Shown piece by piece: positions 41,478 through 50,432 of a DNA stretch of 64,000 bases (position 1 is the stretch's first letter; each line of letters starts with the position of its first letter). The DNA lies in contig NZ_BMRF01000027.1 of NCBI RefSeq assembly GCF_014648495.1, forward strand, positions 36,266-100,265, read 5' to 3'. The notes under the pieces are model-generated. The model had not been told where the DNA came from. It searched no databases and was given only the letters and a program-made list of their open reading frames with translations. This DNA comes from Actinomadura cremea (lineage in GTDB: Bacteria; Actinomycetota; Actinomycetes; Streptosporangiales; Streptosporangiaceae). Made by a program: the position numbers and the translations under genes.

Positions 41478-44400
41478 TCACAGCTGGGCCATGGCCTTCC
41501 GGATGCGCTTGTCGGAGACGGGGTAGCGCGTCCCGAGCTGCTGGGCGTACAGGCTCACCCGGAACTCCTCGATCATCCACCGGACGTGCTGCACCGGCTC
41601 GTCCTCGCGGCGCCCCGGCTGGAGCCGCTGGAGCGTCCGCCGGTACTCCTCCTTCAGCGCCTCGACCTGGCCCGCGAGCAGCCGGTCGCGGTTCGGGTTC
41701 TCGGGGAGCTTGTCGAGCCGGACCGCGATGGCGCGCAGGTACCGGGCCAGGTCGGGCAGCCGCTGCCATCCCGTCCGGGTGACGAACCCGGGACGGACGA
41801 GCGAATCCAGATGGTTGCGCGCGTCGGCCAGCGCCGGGACGAGCGTGATGCTCTTCGTCCCGCGGATCCGGCGGTCGACCTCGTGGGCCTCGGCCAGGAT
41901 CCGCTCGACCTGCGCGACGATCTGGGCCGTCGCGTCGTGCAGGTCGGCGCGGACCCGGTCGTACAGGGCGCGGAACCCGGCCTCGTCCCAGGCGGGCCCG
42001 CCGGCGTCGGCGATGAGGCGGTCGGCCGCGGCGGTGACGCAGTCGTCGAACAGCGCGGCGACGGAGCCGTGCGGGTTGTGGCTGAGCGCCAGCTTGCCCT
42101 GGTTGGTGAGGCGGCTCTGGATGAGCTTCACCGGGGACGGCGCGTTCAGCAGGACGAGACGGCGGGTGCCGCGCCACATCGCGCGGCGCTGCTCGGCCTC
42201 CGTCTCGTACATGCGGACGGCCACCGTGTCGCCCTCGTCGGTGAGCGCCGGGTAGGCCCTGACGTCGTAACCGGCCTGGTTGCGCTCATAGGTGCGGGGC
42301 AGTTCGCCGATCGTCCAGTCGGTGAGGCCGCTCCGCTCGACGGTGGACGCCGCCTTCGACAGCGTGCCCCGCACCCTGCCCGCGAGGCGGCGCTTCAGCT
42401 CGTCCAGGTCGGTGCCCTCGCCGAGGGTGCGCTTCCGGTCGTCGACCACCCGGAACGTGATCCGCAGATGGGCGGGCGGCCGGGAGGCGTCCCACGCCTC
42501 CCGCGCCACCGGGACGCTCGTCATCGCCGTCAGCTCGCGTTCCAGCGCGTCCAGGAGCGGCTCGCTGCGCGGGGCCACCCGGTCGAGCACCTTGCGGGCG
42601 TAGTCGGGCGCGGGCACGAAGTTGACCCGCAGCTGCTTGGGCAGCGACCGGATCAGCTCGGTGACCAGTTCGGCGCGCAGGCCCGGGACCTGCCACTCGA
42701 ACCCGTCCGGGCGGACCTGGTTGAGGACCTGCACCGGAATGTGGACGGTCACGCCGTCGGCGTCCGCGCCGGGCTCGAACTGGTACGTGAGCCGCAGCCG
42801 CAGCGGGCCCTGCTTCCACACGTCCGGGTAGTCGGCCTCGCTGACGCCGTCGGCGGTGTCGTTGATGAGCATCGACTTCTCGAACCCGAGCAGGTCGGGC
42901 TCGGCGCGGCGCGCTTTCTTCCACCAGGAGTCGAAGTGCCGGCCGGACACGACGTCCTCGGGGATCCGCGCGTCGTAGAAGTCGAACAGGGTCTCGTCGT
43001 CCACGAGGATGTCGCGGCGCCGGGCGCGGTGCTCCAGCTCCTCGACCTCGTCCAGCAGCGCCCGGTTGTCGTGGAAGAACTTGTGGTGGGTCTCCCAGTC
43101 GCCCTCGACGAGCGCGTGCCGGATGAACAGCTCGCGCGACAGCGCCGGGTCGACCGAGCCGTAGTTGACGCGGCGGTCGGCCACGATCGGGACGCCGTAG
43201 AGGGTGACCTTCTCGTGCGCCATCACGGCCGCCTGCTTCTTCGACCAGTGCGGCTCGCTGTAGTTGCGCTTCACCAGGTGCCCGGCGAGCGGCTCGATCC
43301 ACTCCGGCTCGATCCTGGCGTTGATCCGCCCCCACAGCCGGGACGTCTCGACCAGCTCGGCCGACATGACCCAGCGCGGCGGCTTCTTGAACAGCGCCGA
43401 CCCGGGGAACACGGCGAACTTCGCGCCGCGCGCCCCGATGTACTCGTGCCCGCGCCGCGGCTTCTCGCGCTTGGACGGGTCGCTCCGCCCGGCCTTCTCG
43501 GACCGTCCGGGCGTGTCCATCAGCCCGATGTGGGACAGCAGGCCGGCCAGGAGCGACACGTGGACGCGGTCGGGCGCGGCGTCCGTGCTGTTCAGCGTCA
43601 CGCCCAGCGACTTGGCGACCTGTTTGAGCTGGCCGTGCAGGTCCTGCCATTCGCGGATGCGCAGGAAGTGCAGGTACTCGTTCTTGCACATGCGGCGGAA
43701 CGCGCTGCCCGACAGCTCCTGCTGCTGCTCGCGCAGGTAGTTCCACAGGTTCAGGTAGGCGAGGAAGTCGGAGGTGGGGTCGGCGAACCGGCGGTGCCGC
43801 TCGTCGGCGGCCTGCTGGTGCTCGGCGGGCCGCTCGCGGGGATCCTGGATGGACAGCGCGGCGGCGATCACGAGGACCTCGCGGACGCAGCCGTTGCGGT
43901 CGGCCTCCAGCACCATGCGGGCCAGCCGCGGGTCGACGGGCAGCTGCGCGAGGCGGCGGCCGAGCGGGGTGAGGCGCTTGCGCGGGTCCTTCTCGGCCGG
44001 GTCGATCGCGCCCAGCTCGTGGAGGAGGTCGACGCCCGCCTTGACGTTGCGGCGGTCCGGCGGCTCCACGAACGGGAACGCGGCGATGTCGCCGAGGCCG
44101 AGGGCCGTCATCTGCAGGATGACCGACGCGAGGTTGGTGCGCAGGATCTCCGGGTCGGTGAACTCGGGCCGGGACTCGAAGTCCTCCTCGGAGTACAGCC
44201 GGATGCACACGCCCTCGGAGACGCGCCCGCAGCGGCCCTTGCGCTGGTTCGCCGACGCCTGCGACACCGGCTCGATCGGGAGCCGCTGCACCTTCAGGCG
44301 GTGGCTGTAGCGGGAGATGCGGGCGGTGCCCGGGTCGACCACGTACTTGATGCCGGGGACGGTCAGGGACGTCTCCGCGACGTTCGTCGACAGGACGACG

Positions 44401-45446
44401 CGGCGCCCGCGGTGCGGCTGGAACACGCGGTGCTGCTCGGCCGCCGACAACCGCGCGTACAGCGGCAGGACCTCGCTCGCCCCCCGCTGTTTCGCGAGGT
44501 GCTTGGTCAGCGCCTCCGCGGTGTCGCGGATCTCGCGTTCGCCGCTGAGGAAGACGAGCACGTCGCCGGGCGCCTCGCGGCCCAGTTCGTCCACCGCGTC
44601 GATGATCGCCTGGATTTGGTCGCGGTCCGGGTCGGCCGACGGATCGTCCGGGTCGGCGAGCGGCCGGTACCGGACCTCGACCGGGTAGGTGCGGCCGGAC
44701 ACCTCCACGATCGGAGCGTCGCCGAAGTGCCGGGAGAACCGCTCCGGGTCGATCGTCGCGGAGGTGATGATCACCTTGAGGTCGGGCCGCTTCGGCAGGA
44801 TCTCCCGGACGTACCCGAGCAGGAAGTCGATGTTGAGGCTGCGCTCGTGCGCCTCGTCGATGATCAGCGTGTCGTACTGCCGCAGCAGCCGGTCCGTCTG
44901 GATCTCGGCGAGCAGGATGCCGTCGGTCATCAGCTTGACGAGCGTGTCGTCGCTGGACCGGTCGGTGAACCTCACCTTGTACCCGACGGTCTCGCCCAGC
45001 TCGGTGCCGAGTTCCTCGGCGATGCGGTCTGCGACGGTGCGGGCGGCCAGCCGGCGCGGCTGCGTGTGCCCGATCGAGCCGAGCACGCCGCGGCCCAGTT
45101 CCAGGCAGATCTTGGGGATCTGGGTCGTCTTGCCGGACCCGGTCTCGCCCGCGACGATCACGACCTGGTGGTCGCGGACGGCCTCGAGGATGTCGTCCTT
45201 CTTCTGCGAGACCGGCAGCTCGGCAGGATAGGTGATCGCCGGGACGGCCGCGCGGCGCCGCTCGACGCGGCGCTCCGCCGCGGCGACCTCGGCGGCGATC
45301 TCCTCGGCGGCCTTCGCCCGCCGCCCGGCGTCCTTGATCTTCTCACCGCCGTCGATGCGGCGGCGCAGCCGGCTCCGGTCACGCAGCGTCAATTCGGGCA
45401 GGCGCGCGCGCAGGTCGGCGAGCGGCGATCTCACAGGCGTCCTCAT
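41478..45446 (-). CDS. hrpA: ATP-dependent RNA helicase HrpA
   Basis: A 1322-residue DEAH-box helicase of the full HrpA length. Walker A AGETGSGKTTQIPK is at about 99-112, then DEAHERSLN, ITSATID, VETSLTVPGIKYVVDPG and the motif VI region QRKGRCGRVSEG. The winged-helix and OB regions and the long DUF3418 C-terminal domain follow. Bacterial HrpA acts on mRNA and rescues stalled, collided ribosomes. ATG 45446 (MRTPVRSPLA) is chosen; the TTG 12 nt upstream is less likely. No frame break is seen over 4 kb. Confidence 0.97.
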   Translation of the reverse strand: MRTPVRSPLADLRARLPELTLRDRSRLRRRIDGGEKIKDAGRRAKAAEEIAAEVAAAERRVERRRAAVPAITYPAELPVSQKKDDILEAVRDHQVVIVAGETGSGKTTQIPKICLELGRGVLGSIGHTQPRRLAARTVADRIAEELGTELGETVGYKVRFTDRSSDDTLVKLMTDGILLAEIQTDRLLRQYDTLIIDEAHERSLNIDFLLGYVREILPKRPDLKVIITSATIDPERFSRHFGDAPIVEVSGRTYPVEVRYRPLADPDDPSADPDRDQIQAIIDAVDELGREAPGDVLVFLSGEREIRDTAEALTKHLAKQRGASEVLPLYARLSAAEQHRVFQPHRGRRVVLSTNVAETSLTVPGIKYVVDPGTARISRYSHRLKVQRLPIEPVSQASANQRKGRCGRVSEGVCIRLYSEEDFESRPEFTDPEILRTNLASVILQMTALGLGDIAAFPFVEPPDRRNVKAGVDLLHELGAIDPAEKDPRKRLTPLGRRLAQLPVDPRLARMVLEADRNGCVREVLVIAAALSIQDPRERPAEHQQAADERHRRFADPTSDFLAYLNLWNYLREQQQELSGSAFRRMCKNEYLHFLRIREWQDLHGQLKQVAKSLGVTLNSTDAAPDRVHVSLLAGLLSHIGLMDTPGRSEKAGRSDPSKREKPRRGHEYIGARGAKFAVFPGSALFKKPPRWVMSAELVETSRLWGRINARIEPEWIEPLAGHLVKRNYSEPHWSKKQAAVMAHEKVTLYGVPIVADRRVNYGSVDPALSRELFIRHALVEGDWETHHKFFHDNRALLDEVEELEHRARRRDILVDDETLFDFYDARIPEDVVSGRHFDSWWKKARRAEPDLLGFEKSMLINDTADGVSEADYPDVWKQGPLRLRLTYQFEPGADADGVTVHIPVQVLNQVRPDGFEWQVPGLRAELVTELIRSLPKQLRVNFVPAPDYARKVLDRVAPRSEPLLDALERELTAMTSVPVAREAWDASRPPAHLRITFRVVDDRKRTLGEGTDLDELKRRLAGRVRGTLSKAASTVERSGLTDWTIGELPRTYERNQAGYDVRAYPALTDEGDTVAVRMYETEAEQRRAMWRGTRRLVLLNAPSPVKLIQSRLTNQGKLALSHNPHGSVAALFDDCVTAAADRLIADAGGPAWDEAGFRALYDRVRADLHDATAQIVAQVERILAEAHEVDRRIRGTKSITLVPALADARNHLDSLVRPGFVTRTGWQRLPDLARYLRAIAVRLDKLPENPNRDRLLAGQVEALKEEYRRTLQRLQPGRREDEPVQHVRWMIEEFRVSLYAQQLGTRYPVSDKRIRKAMAQL

Positions 45447-45683
45447 AACCGTTGACAAGGATAGGCCGCGGGCATCGCGCCCCTACCTCGGCCGGGGCTC
45501 ATCGGGCGCCGCCCTCGGAACCTCTGCACGGTAGCCGGACGGATCCCGCCGGGGCGATCCATTTTCCACGACGCCCGAAGCACAACACGTCCGGCGTCGC
45601 GCCAATTCCCAACAAGCCGGACGTACCGGATTCATCACTCAACGTAGTGCGCGCGGGCCTCCGATGGCTCACCCTGGGGAGAC

Positions 45684-46038
45684 GTGAGCACACCGAGCGC
45701 AGCCGGCCGCTACCGGATCGACCGCCTTCTCGGGACGGGCGGCTTCGCGTCCGTCTGGCTGGGGCACGACCCGGAGCTCGACTCCCCCGTCGCGATCAAG
45801 ATCCTCGGCGAGCACTGGACGCTCCACGCCGACGTGCGGGAGCGGTTCGTCCAGGAGGCGCGGCTGCTGCGCCGCGCCGACGTCTACGGGCTCGGCGCCC
45901 TCACTTACCACGCTGAACCTGGCCGCCACGTACCGCACCTCGTCCAGGACGGTGGTCGAGGCGGGCGGCGTCCCGGCGGAGTACCGGGCGTACGCCGCGA
46001 GGGTACGCCGGTACCTGGACGACTACCGTCCGCGCTGA
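45684..46038 (+). pseudogene. Deleted serine/threonine kinase gene
   Basis: The 5' part (GTG 45684) encodes an intact kinase start: GRYRIDRLLGTGGFASVWLG, SPVAIKIL with the catalytic Lys, and RFVQEARLLRRAD (helix C). The sequence then jumps to DVYGLGALTY, which belongs about 130 residues later (after HRD and DFG), and after a frame change continues TLNLAATYRTSSRTVVEAGG to RRYLDDYRPR and a stop at 46036-46038. Catalytic loop and DFG are gone. Two internal deletions in one kinase gene, or a junction between two genes, explain this. Its 3' end overlaps that of the NmrA-like gene. Confidence 0.75.
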
Positions 46039-46868
46039 TCCGGCGCCCAGGCCCCAGCGGCGGCCGCCTCCTTCACGTACTCCGCGAACGGCCGGGGCTC
46101 CCGCCCGAGCGCGCGCCGGACGCCGTCGCCGACCCGGTCCCCGGCGCCGTCGCGGAGGTCCGCCAGCAGGCCGGCCAGCATCGCGGCGAAGGCCGGCGGC
46201 ACGCCCTGCGACTCCACGAGCGCGGTGAACTCCGGCACCTCCAGCGGCGTGTACCGGATCTCGCGCCCCGACGCCTCCGCGATCACCCGGGCGGCGGTGC
46301 GGAAGGTCAGCGGTTCCGGCCCGGACAGCTCGTAGACCTCCCCCGCATGCCCGGTGCCGGTGAGCGCGGCGACGGCGACGTCGGCGATGTCCGCGGCGTC
46401 CACGAACGCCTCGCGTCCCTCGCCGGTGGGCAGCGCGAGCTCGCCCGCCATCAGCGGGGCGTGGAAGAAGTCCTCGCTGAAGTTCTGCGCGAACCAGGCC
46501 GGACGCAGGATCGTCCACTCCGCGCCGGACTCGCGGACGGCGCGTTCGGCGGGCTCCTGCGCGGGCTGCGGCGCGCCGTCCACGCCGCGCGCCGCGAGCA
46601 GCACGAGCCGCCGGACACCCACCGCGACGGCGGCGCGCGCGAACTCCGCGACGGCGTCCTGGTCGACGCTCTCGTTCATCGGGACGAGGTAGACGGCGCC
46701 GGCGCCGTCCAGCGCGGGACCCCAGGTGGCCCGGTCGGCCCACTCGAAGCGCGTCCCGGTCGAGCGGGACGCGGCGCGGACGGGAACGCCGAGGCCGGTC
46801 AGGCGGGCGGTGACGCGGCGGCCGGTCTTGCCGCGGGCGCCGAGCACGAGGATCGGTGTATCGGTCAT
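46023..46868 (-). CDS. NmrA-like NAD(P)-binding protein
   Basis: A 281-residue atypical short-chain dehydrogenase. The NAD(P) motif ILVLGARGKTGRRV starts the protein, followed by WTILRPAWFAQNFSED and GREAFVDAADIADVAVAAL, typical of NmrA/TMR/quinone-oxidoreductase-like proteins. The catalytic Tyr-x3-Lys is absent, as usual in this group. It is divergent from an AraC regulator with a 73-bp shared promoter, and is the regulator's likely target. Its stop overlaps the remnant of the kinase pseudogene. Confidence 0.87.
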   Translation of the reverse strand: MTDTPILVLGARGKTGRRVTARLTGLGVPVRAASRSTGTRFEWADRATWGPALDGAGAVYLVPMNESVDQDAVAEFARAAVAVGVRRLVLLAARGVDGAPQPAQEPAERAVRESGAEWTILRPAWFAQNFSEDFFHAPLMAGELALPTGEGREAFVDAADIADVAVAALTGTGHAGEVYELSGPEPLTFRTAARVIAEASGREIRYTPLEVPEFTALVESQGVPPAFAAMLAGLLADLRDGAGDRVGDGVRRALGREPRPFAEYVKEAAAAGAWAPDQRGR

Positions 46869-46892
46869 GGGACCAGCACACCAGCGCCCGGT

Positions 46893-46939
46893 GAGACGTT
46901 CCATGGCCGCGCGTCTCGATCGCATGTGAGATCGTCTCG
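46893..46939. promoter_or_regulatory. Candidate AraC-type operator
   Basis: GAGACG (46893-46898) and CGTCTC (46912-46917) form an inverted pair; CGTCTCG recurs at 46912-46918 and 46933-46939, exactly 21 bp apart, the spacing favoured by AraC-family monomers. It fills most of the divergent promoter. Confidence 0.5.
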
Positions 46940-46941
46940 CC

Positions 46942-47889
46942 ATGGACCTTCTGGACGACCTGCTGGCGGGGGTGCGGGCCCGCGGGGCCGTGTACTGCCG
47001 TTCCGTGGCCCGGCCGCCGTGGGCCGTGCGGTTCGAGGCGCCCGCGCCGCTGTCGCTCGGCACGATGCTGCGGGGCGTCGGCTGGATCGCCCGCGGCGGC
47101 GCGGAGCCGGTGCGGGTCGGGGAGGGCGACATCGTGCTGATCCGGGGCGGCGCCCCGGTCGTCGCCGGAGACCGGCCCGGTGCCGAGCCGGAGATCGTGG
47201 TGCTGGACGCCGACCGCTGCTACGCGACCGACGGAGGACCGGCGACGGCCGGGCACAACTTCCGGCTCGGCCCGCGCACGTACGGGCTCGTGCCGGACGG
47301 GTCGGACCTGTTCGTCACCGCCGAGTACCCGGTGCGCGGCGACGTGTCCGAGCGGCTGCTGGAGGCGCTGCCGGCGCTGGCGGTCGTCCCGGCGCGGCCG
47401 GAGTTCGCGGCGCTGCTGGAGCTGCTGGCCGTCGAGGTCGCGCGGGAGGAGCCGGGGCAGCAGATCATCCTGGACCGGCTGCTGGACATGCTGCTGGTGC
47501 GGGCGCTGCGCGCGTGGTTCGCGCGGCCGGACGCCGAACCGCCCGCGGGGTACCGGGCGCTCGGCGACCCGCACGTCGGGCGCGCGCTGCGGATGCTGCA
47601 CGAGAGCCCCGCGCGCCCGTGGACGGTGGCGGAGCTGGCGGCCGAGGCGGGGCAGTCGCGGGCGGTGTTCGCGCGGCGGTTCGCCGAGCTGGTCGGCCGC
47701 CCTCCGCTGGCCTACCTCACCGAATGGCGGATGACGCTGGCCGCAGACCTGCTGCGCGAGCCCGGCGCGACGGTCGCGTCCGTGGCGCGGCGCGTCGGGT
47801 ACGCCGACGGGTTCGCGTTCAGCAACGCGTTCAAGCGGGTTCGCGGCGCCGCGCCGAGCAGCGTGCTGCGCGGCGCCGCGAACGCCTGA
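46942..47889 (+). CDS. AraC family transcriptional regulator
   Basis: A 315-residue protein with an N-terminal cupin-like AraC_binding_2/6-type domain (YCRSVARPPWAVRFEAPAPLSLGTMLRG) and a C-terminal double helix-turn-helix (VGRALRMLHESPARPWTVAELAAEAGQSRAVFARRFAELVGRPPLAYLTEWRM ... VASVARRVGYADGFAFSNAFKRVRG). The cupin part matches the group found beside NmrA-like or alkyl-hydroperoxidase genes. It probably activates or represses the divergent NmrA-like gene. Confidence 0.92.
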   Translation: MDLLDDLLAGVRARGAVYCRSVARPPWAVRFEAPAPLSLGTMLRGVGWIARGGAEPVRVGEGDIVLIRGGAPVVAGDRPGAEPEIVVLDADRCYATDGGPATAGHNFRLGPRTYGLVPDGSDLFVTAEYPVRGDVSERLLEALPALAVVPARPEFAALLELLAVEVAREEPGQQIILDRLLDMLLVRALRAWFARPDAEPPAGYRALGDPHVGRALRMLHESPARPWTVAELAAEAGQSRAVFARRFAELVGRPPLAYLTEWRMTLAADLLREPGATVASVARRVGYADGFAFSNAFKRVRGAAPSSVLRGAANA

Positions 47890-47899
47890 CCCTCCGGGC

Positions 47900-48808
47900 T
47901 CAGGACGCGCCGTAGACGGGTTCGGGGGCCGGGGCCTTCGCGAGGAGGCCGGTGACGACCTCGCCGACCTCGGCCGGGTCCCAGCGGGCGCCCTTGTCGG
48001 CGGCGGGGCCGTGCCGGAAGGCGTCCATCACGCAGATCTTGCCGCCCTCGACCTCGAAGACGCGCCCGGTGACGTCGCGGGCCCCGGCGGAGCCGAGCCA
48101 CACCACGAGCGGGGACACGTTCTCCGGGGCCATCGCGTCGAACTCGCCCTCGGCGGGGGCGGCCATCGTCTGCGCGAAGACCTCCTCGGTCATGCGGGTG
48201 CGGGCGGCGGGCGCGATCGCGTTGACCGTCACCCCGTACCGGCCCAGCTCGGCGGACGCGACGAGGGTGAGCCCGACGATGCCGGCCTTGGCCGCCGAGT
48301 AGTTGCCCTGCCCGACGCTGCCGAGCAGCCCGGCGCCGGACGAGGTGTTGATCACGCGGGCGTCGACGGGGCGGCCCGCCTTGCTCTCGGCGCGCCAGTG
48401 CAGGCCCGCGTGCTTCAGCGGCAGGAAGTGCCCCTTGAGGTGGACGCGCATGACCGCGTCCCACTCGTCCTCGGAGAGGTTGACGAGCATCCGGTCGCGC
48501 AGGAACCCGGCGTTGTTGACCAGGACGTCCAGGCGCCCGAACGTCTCGGCGGCGGTGGCGACGAGCGCGGCGGCGCCCGCGTCGGTGGCGATGTCGTCGG
48601 TGCTGGCGACGGCCCTGCCGCCGAGCGCCTCGATCTCCCGGACGACCTCCTGCGCGGGGCCGACGGCGGCGTCGCCGGAGCCGTCGCGGGCGACGCCGAG
48701 GTCGTTGACGACGACGAGGGCGCCCTGCCGGGCGAACTCGAGGGCGTGCGCGCGGCCGAGGCCGCGGCCGGCCCCGGTGACGGCGACGACGCGGTCCTTG
48801 CAGATCAT
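47900..48808 (-). CDS. SDR oxidoreductase, Rv3548c-like
   Basis: A 302-residue short-chain dehydrogenase: TGAGRGLG cofactor motif, NNAG at 98-101, S157, Y170 and K174. Length and position match M. tuberculosis Rv3548c, an SDR of the KstR2 regulon. In steroid degraders these SDRs are assigned to late steps of propionate side-chain or C/D-ring breakdown; the exact substrate is uncertain. ATG 48808 overlaps the stop of the upstream SDR by 4 bp and has GAAGGAG before it. Confidence 0.88.
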   Translation of the reverse strand: MICKDRVVAVTGAGRGLGRAHALEFARQGALVVVNDLGVARDGSGDAAVGPAQEVVREIEALGGRAVASTDDIATDAGAAALVATAAETFGRLDVLVNNAGFLRDRMLVNLSEDEWDAVMRVHLKGHFLPLKHAGLHWRAESKAGRPVDARVINTSSGAGLLGSVGQGNYSAAKAGIVGLTLVASAELGRYGVTVNAIAPAARTRMTEEVFAQTMAAPAEGEFDAMAPENVSPLVVWLGSAGARDVTGRVFEVEGGKICVMDAFRHGPAADKGARWDPAEVGEVVTGLLAKAPAPEPVYGAS

Positions 48809-49605
48809 CGTGTCTCCTTCTCGTTCGCGCCGGTGTTCCCGTCCTTGTTCACGGTGGCGGCGTCCAGGAACGCGGGACGCTCTCCCCCGCCGTGCAGGAG
48901 CATCTCGGTGCCGGTGACGTAGGCGGCCAGGTCGGAGGCGAGGTAGACACAGGCGCCGCCGACCTCGTCGGGGGTGCCGAGCCGGCCCATCGGGACGGTG
49001 CGTCCGATCGCCCGGATCCCCTCCTCGTCGCCGTAGTGCAGGTGCGCGGTCTCGGTGCGGATCATGCCGAGGATCAGCGTGTTGACCCGGACGTGCGGCG
49101 CCCACTCGACGGCGAGGGACCGGGTGAGGCTGTGCAGACCGGCCTTCGCGGCGCCGTAGGCGGAGGTTCCGGGCGAGGGACGGACGCCGCTGACGCTGCC
49201 GATGTTGATGACGCAGCCGCCGGTGTCCAGCTCGCGCATGCGCGGGTAGGCGGCCCGCGCCATGAGCAGCGGCGCGGTCAGGTTGAGTTCGATGATCTTG
49301 GCGTGGGTGCGCAGCTCGCCGTCGGCGAGGGGCAGGAAGGGACCGCCGCCCGCGTTGTTGACGAGCACGTCGACGCGGTCGAGGCCGTTCATGAACTCCT
49401 CGACGGCGTCCGGCTTGCGGACGTCCAGCGAGACGAACCGCGCCGCGCGTCCGTCCGCCTCGGGGAGCGTCTCCGGGTCGCGGCGGCCGACGGCCACCAC
49501 GTCGGCGCCCGCCTCCAGGAAGGCGCGGCTGATGCCCGCGCCGACCCCGCGCACGCCCCCGGTGACCACGACGGTCCTACCGCTCAGGTCCAGTGTCAGT
49601 GCCAT
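48805..49605 (-). CDS. SDR oxidoreductase, Rv3549c-like
   Basis: A 266-residue short-chain dehydrogenase: TGGVRGVG motif at 15-22, NNAG at 83-86, S137, Y150, K154. It corresponds in size and position to Rv3549c. It is first gene of a leftward two-gene operon divergent from echA20; both directions share an 80-bp promoter with a KstR2-like palindrome. The C-terminus is extended by about 20 polar residues. Confidence 0.88.
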   Translation of the reverse strand: MALTLDLSGRTVVVTGGVRGVGAGISRAFLEAGADVVAVGRRDPETLPEADGRAARFVSLDVRKPDAVEEFMNGLDRVDVLVNNAGGGPFLPLADGELRTHAKIIELNLTAPLLMARAAYPRMRELDTGGCVINIGSVSGVRPSPGTSAYGAAKAGLHSLTRSLAVEWAPHVRVNTLILGMIRTETAHLHYGDEEGIRAIGRTVPMGRLGTPDEVGGACVYLASDLAAYVTGTEMLLHGGGERPAFLDAATVNKDGNTGANEKETR

Positions 49606-49658
49606 CCCGCCACCTCGGCCATCCCGCCTCCTTTTGCACCTCTGCTACGGTCAGTTCT

Positions 49659-49672
49659 AACAAATGTTTGGT
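49659..49672. promoter_or_regulatory. KstR2-like operator in divergent promoter
   Basis: AACAAATGTTTGGT fits the reported KstR2 consensus AnCAAGnnCTTGnT at all fixed positions except the inner G/C pair, which is A/T in both arms, keeping the dyad. It lies 14-27 bp upstream of the echA20 ATG and about 54 bp upstream of the SDR gene. Confidence 0.55.
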
Positions 49673-49685
49673 GGAAAGGTAGCGC

Positions 49686-50432
49686 ATGGGAGTCTCCACC
49701 ACGACCCGTGACGGGGTCGCCGAGATCGTCGTCGACGCGCCGCCGGTCAACGCGCTGACCGTCGCGGGCTGGCACGAGCTGGCCGACGCGGTGCTCGCGG
49801 CCGGACGGGACCCGCAGGTGGGGGCCGTCGTGCTCCGCGCCGAGGGCCGCGGCTTCAACGCGGGCGTCGACATCAAGGAGATGCAGTCCACGGAGGGGCA
49901 CGCCGCGCTGGTGGGCGCCAACCGGGGCTGCTACGCGGCGTTCGCGGCCGTCTACGACTGCGAGGTCCCGGTGATCGCCGCGGTGCACGGCTTCTGCCTG
50001 GGCGGCGGGATCGGACTGGTCGGCAACGCCGACATCGTCATCGCGTCCGAGGACGCCTACTTCGGGCTGCCGGAGGTGGACCGCGGCGCGCTCGGCGCCG
50101 CGACGCACCTGGCGCGGCTCGTCCCGCAGCACCTGATGCGGGCGATGGTCTACACGTGCCGCAACGTCACGGCGGACGAGCTGCACCGGCACGGCTCGGT
50201 GCTCGAGGTCGTCCCGGCGGACGGCCTGCGCGCCAAGGCGCTCGAGGTCGCCGCGAACATCGCCGCGAAGGACCGGTACGTCATCCGGCGCGCGAAGGAG
50301 TCGCTGAACGGCATCGACCCGGTCGACGTCAAGCGCAGCTACCGCTTCGAGCAGGGCCTCACCTTCGAACTGAACCTCGTCGGCACGGGCGACGAGCACC
50401 GCGACGCCTTCGTGGCCAAGGGGGCGAAATGA
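49686..50432 (+). CDS. echA20: Enoyl-CoA hydratase family, EchA20-like ring hydrolase
   Basis: A 248-residue crotonase. AGVDIKEMQ and VHGFCLGGGIGLVGNADIVIASEDAYFGLPEV mark the acyl-CoA site. The neighbourhood (ipdA, ipdB, ipdC directly after, SDRs divergent) and length match Rv3550. In mycobacteria EchA20 hydrolyses ring D of the steroid-derived HIEC-CoA rather than hydrating a double bond. The stop overlaps the ipdA ATG. Confidence 0.87.
   Translation: MGVSTTTRDGVAEIVVDAPPVNALTVAGWHELADAVLAAGRDPQVGAVVLRAEGRGFNAGVDIKEMQSTEGHAALVGANRGCYAAFAAVYDCEVPVIAAVHGFCLGGGIGLVGNADIVIASEDAYFGLPEVDRGALGAATHLARLVPQHLMRAMVYTCRNVTADELHRHGSVLEVVPADGLRAKALEVAANIAAKDRYVIRRAKESLNGIDPVDVKRSYRFEQGLTFELNLVGTGDEHRDAFVAKGAK

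Noticed and set aside
41430-45455. A 1341-codon open frame on the plus strand opposite hrpA
   Set aside because: It mirrors hrpA, is full of Arg/Gly/Asp-rich sequence without motifs, and arises because high GC3 on one strand removes stops on the other. The minus-strand product has all HrpA motifs.
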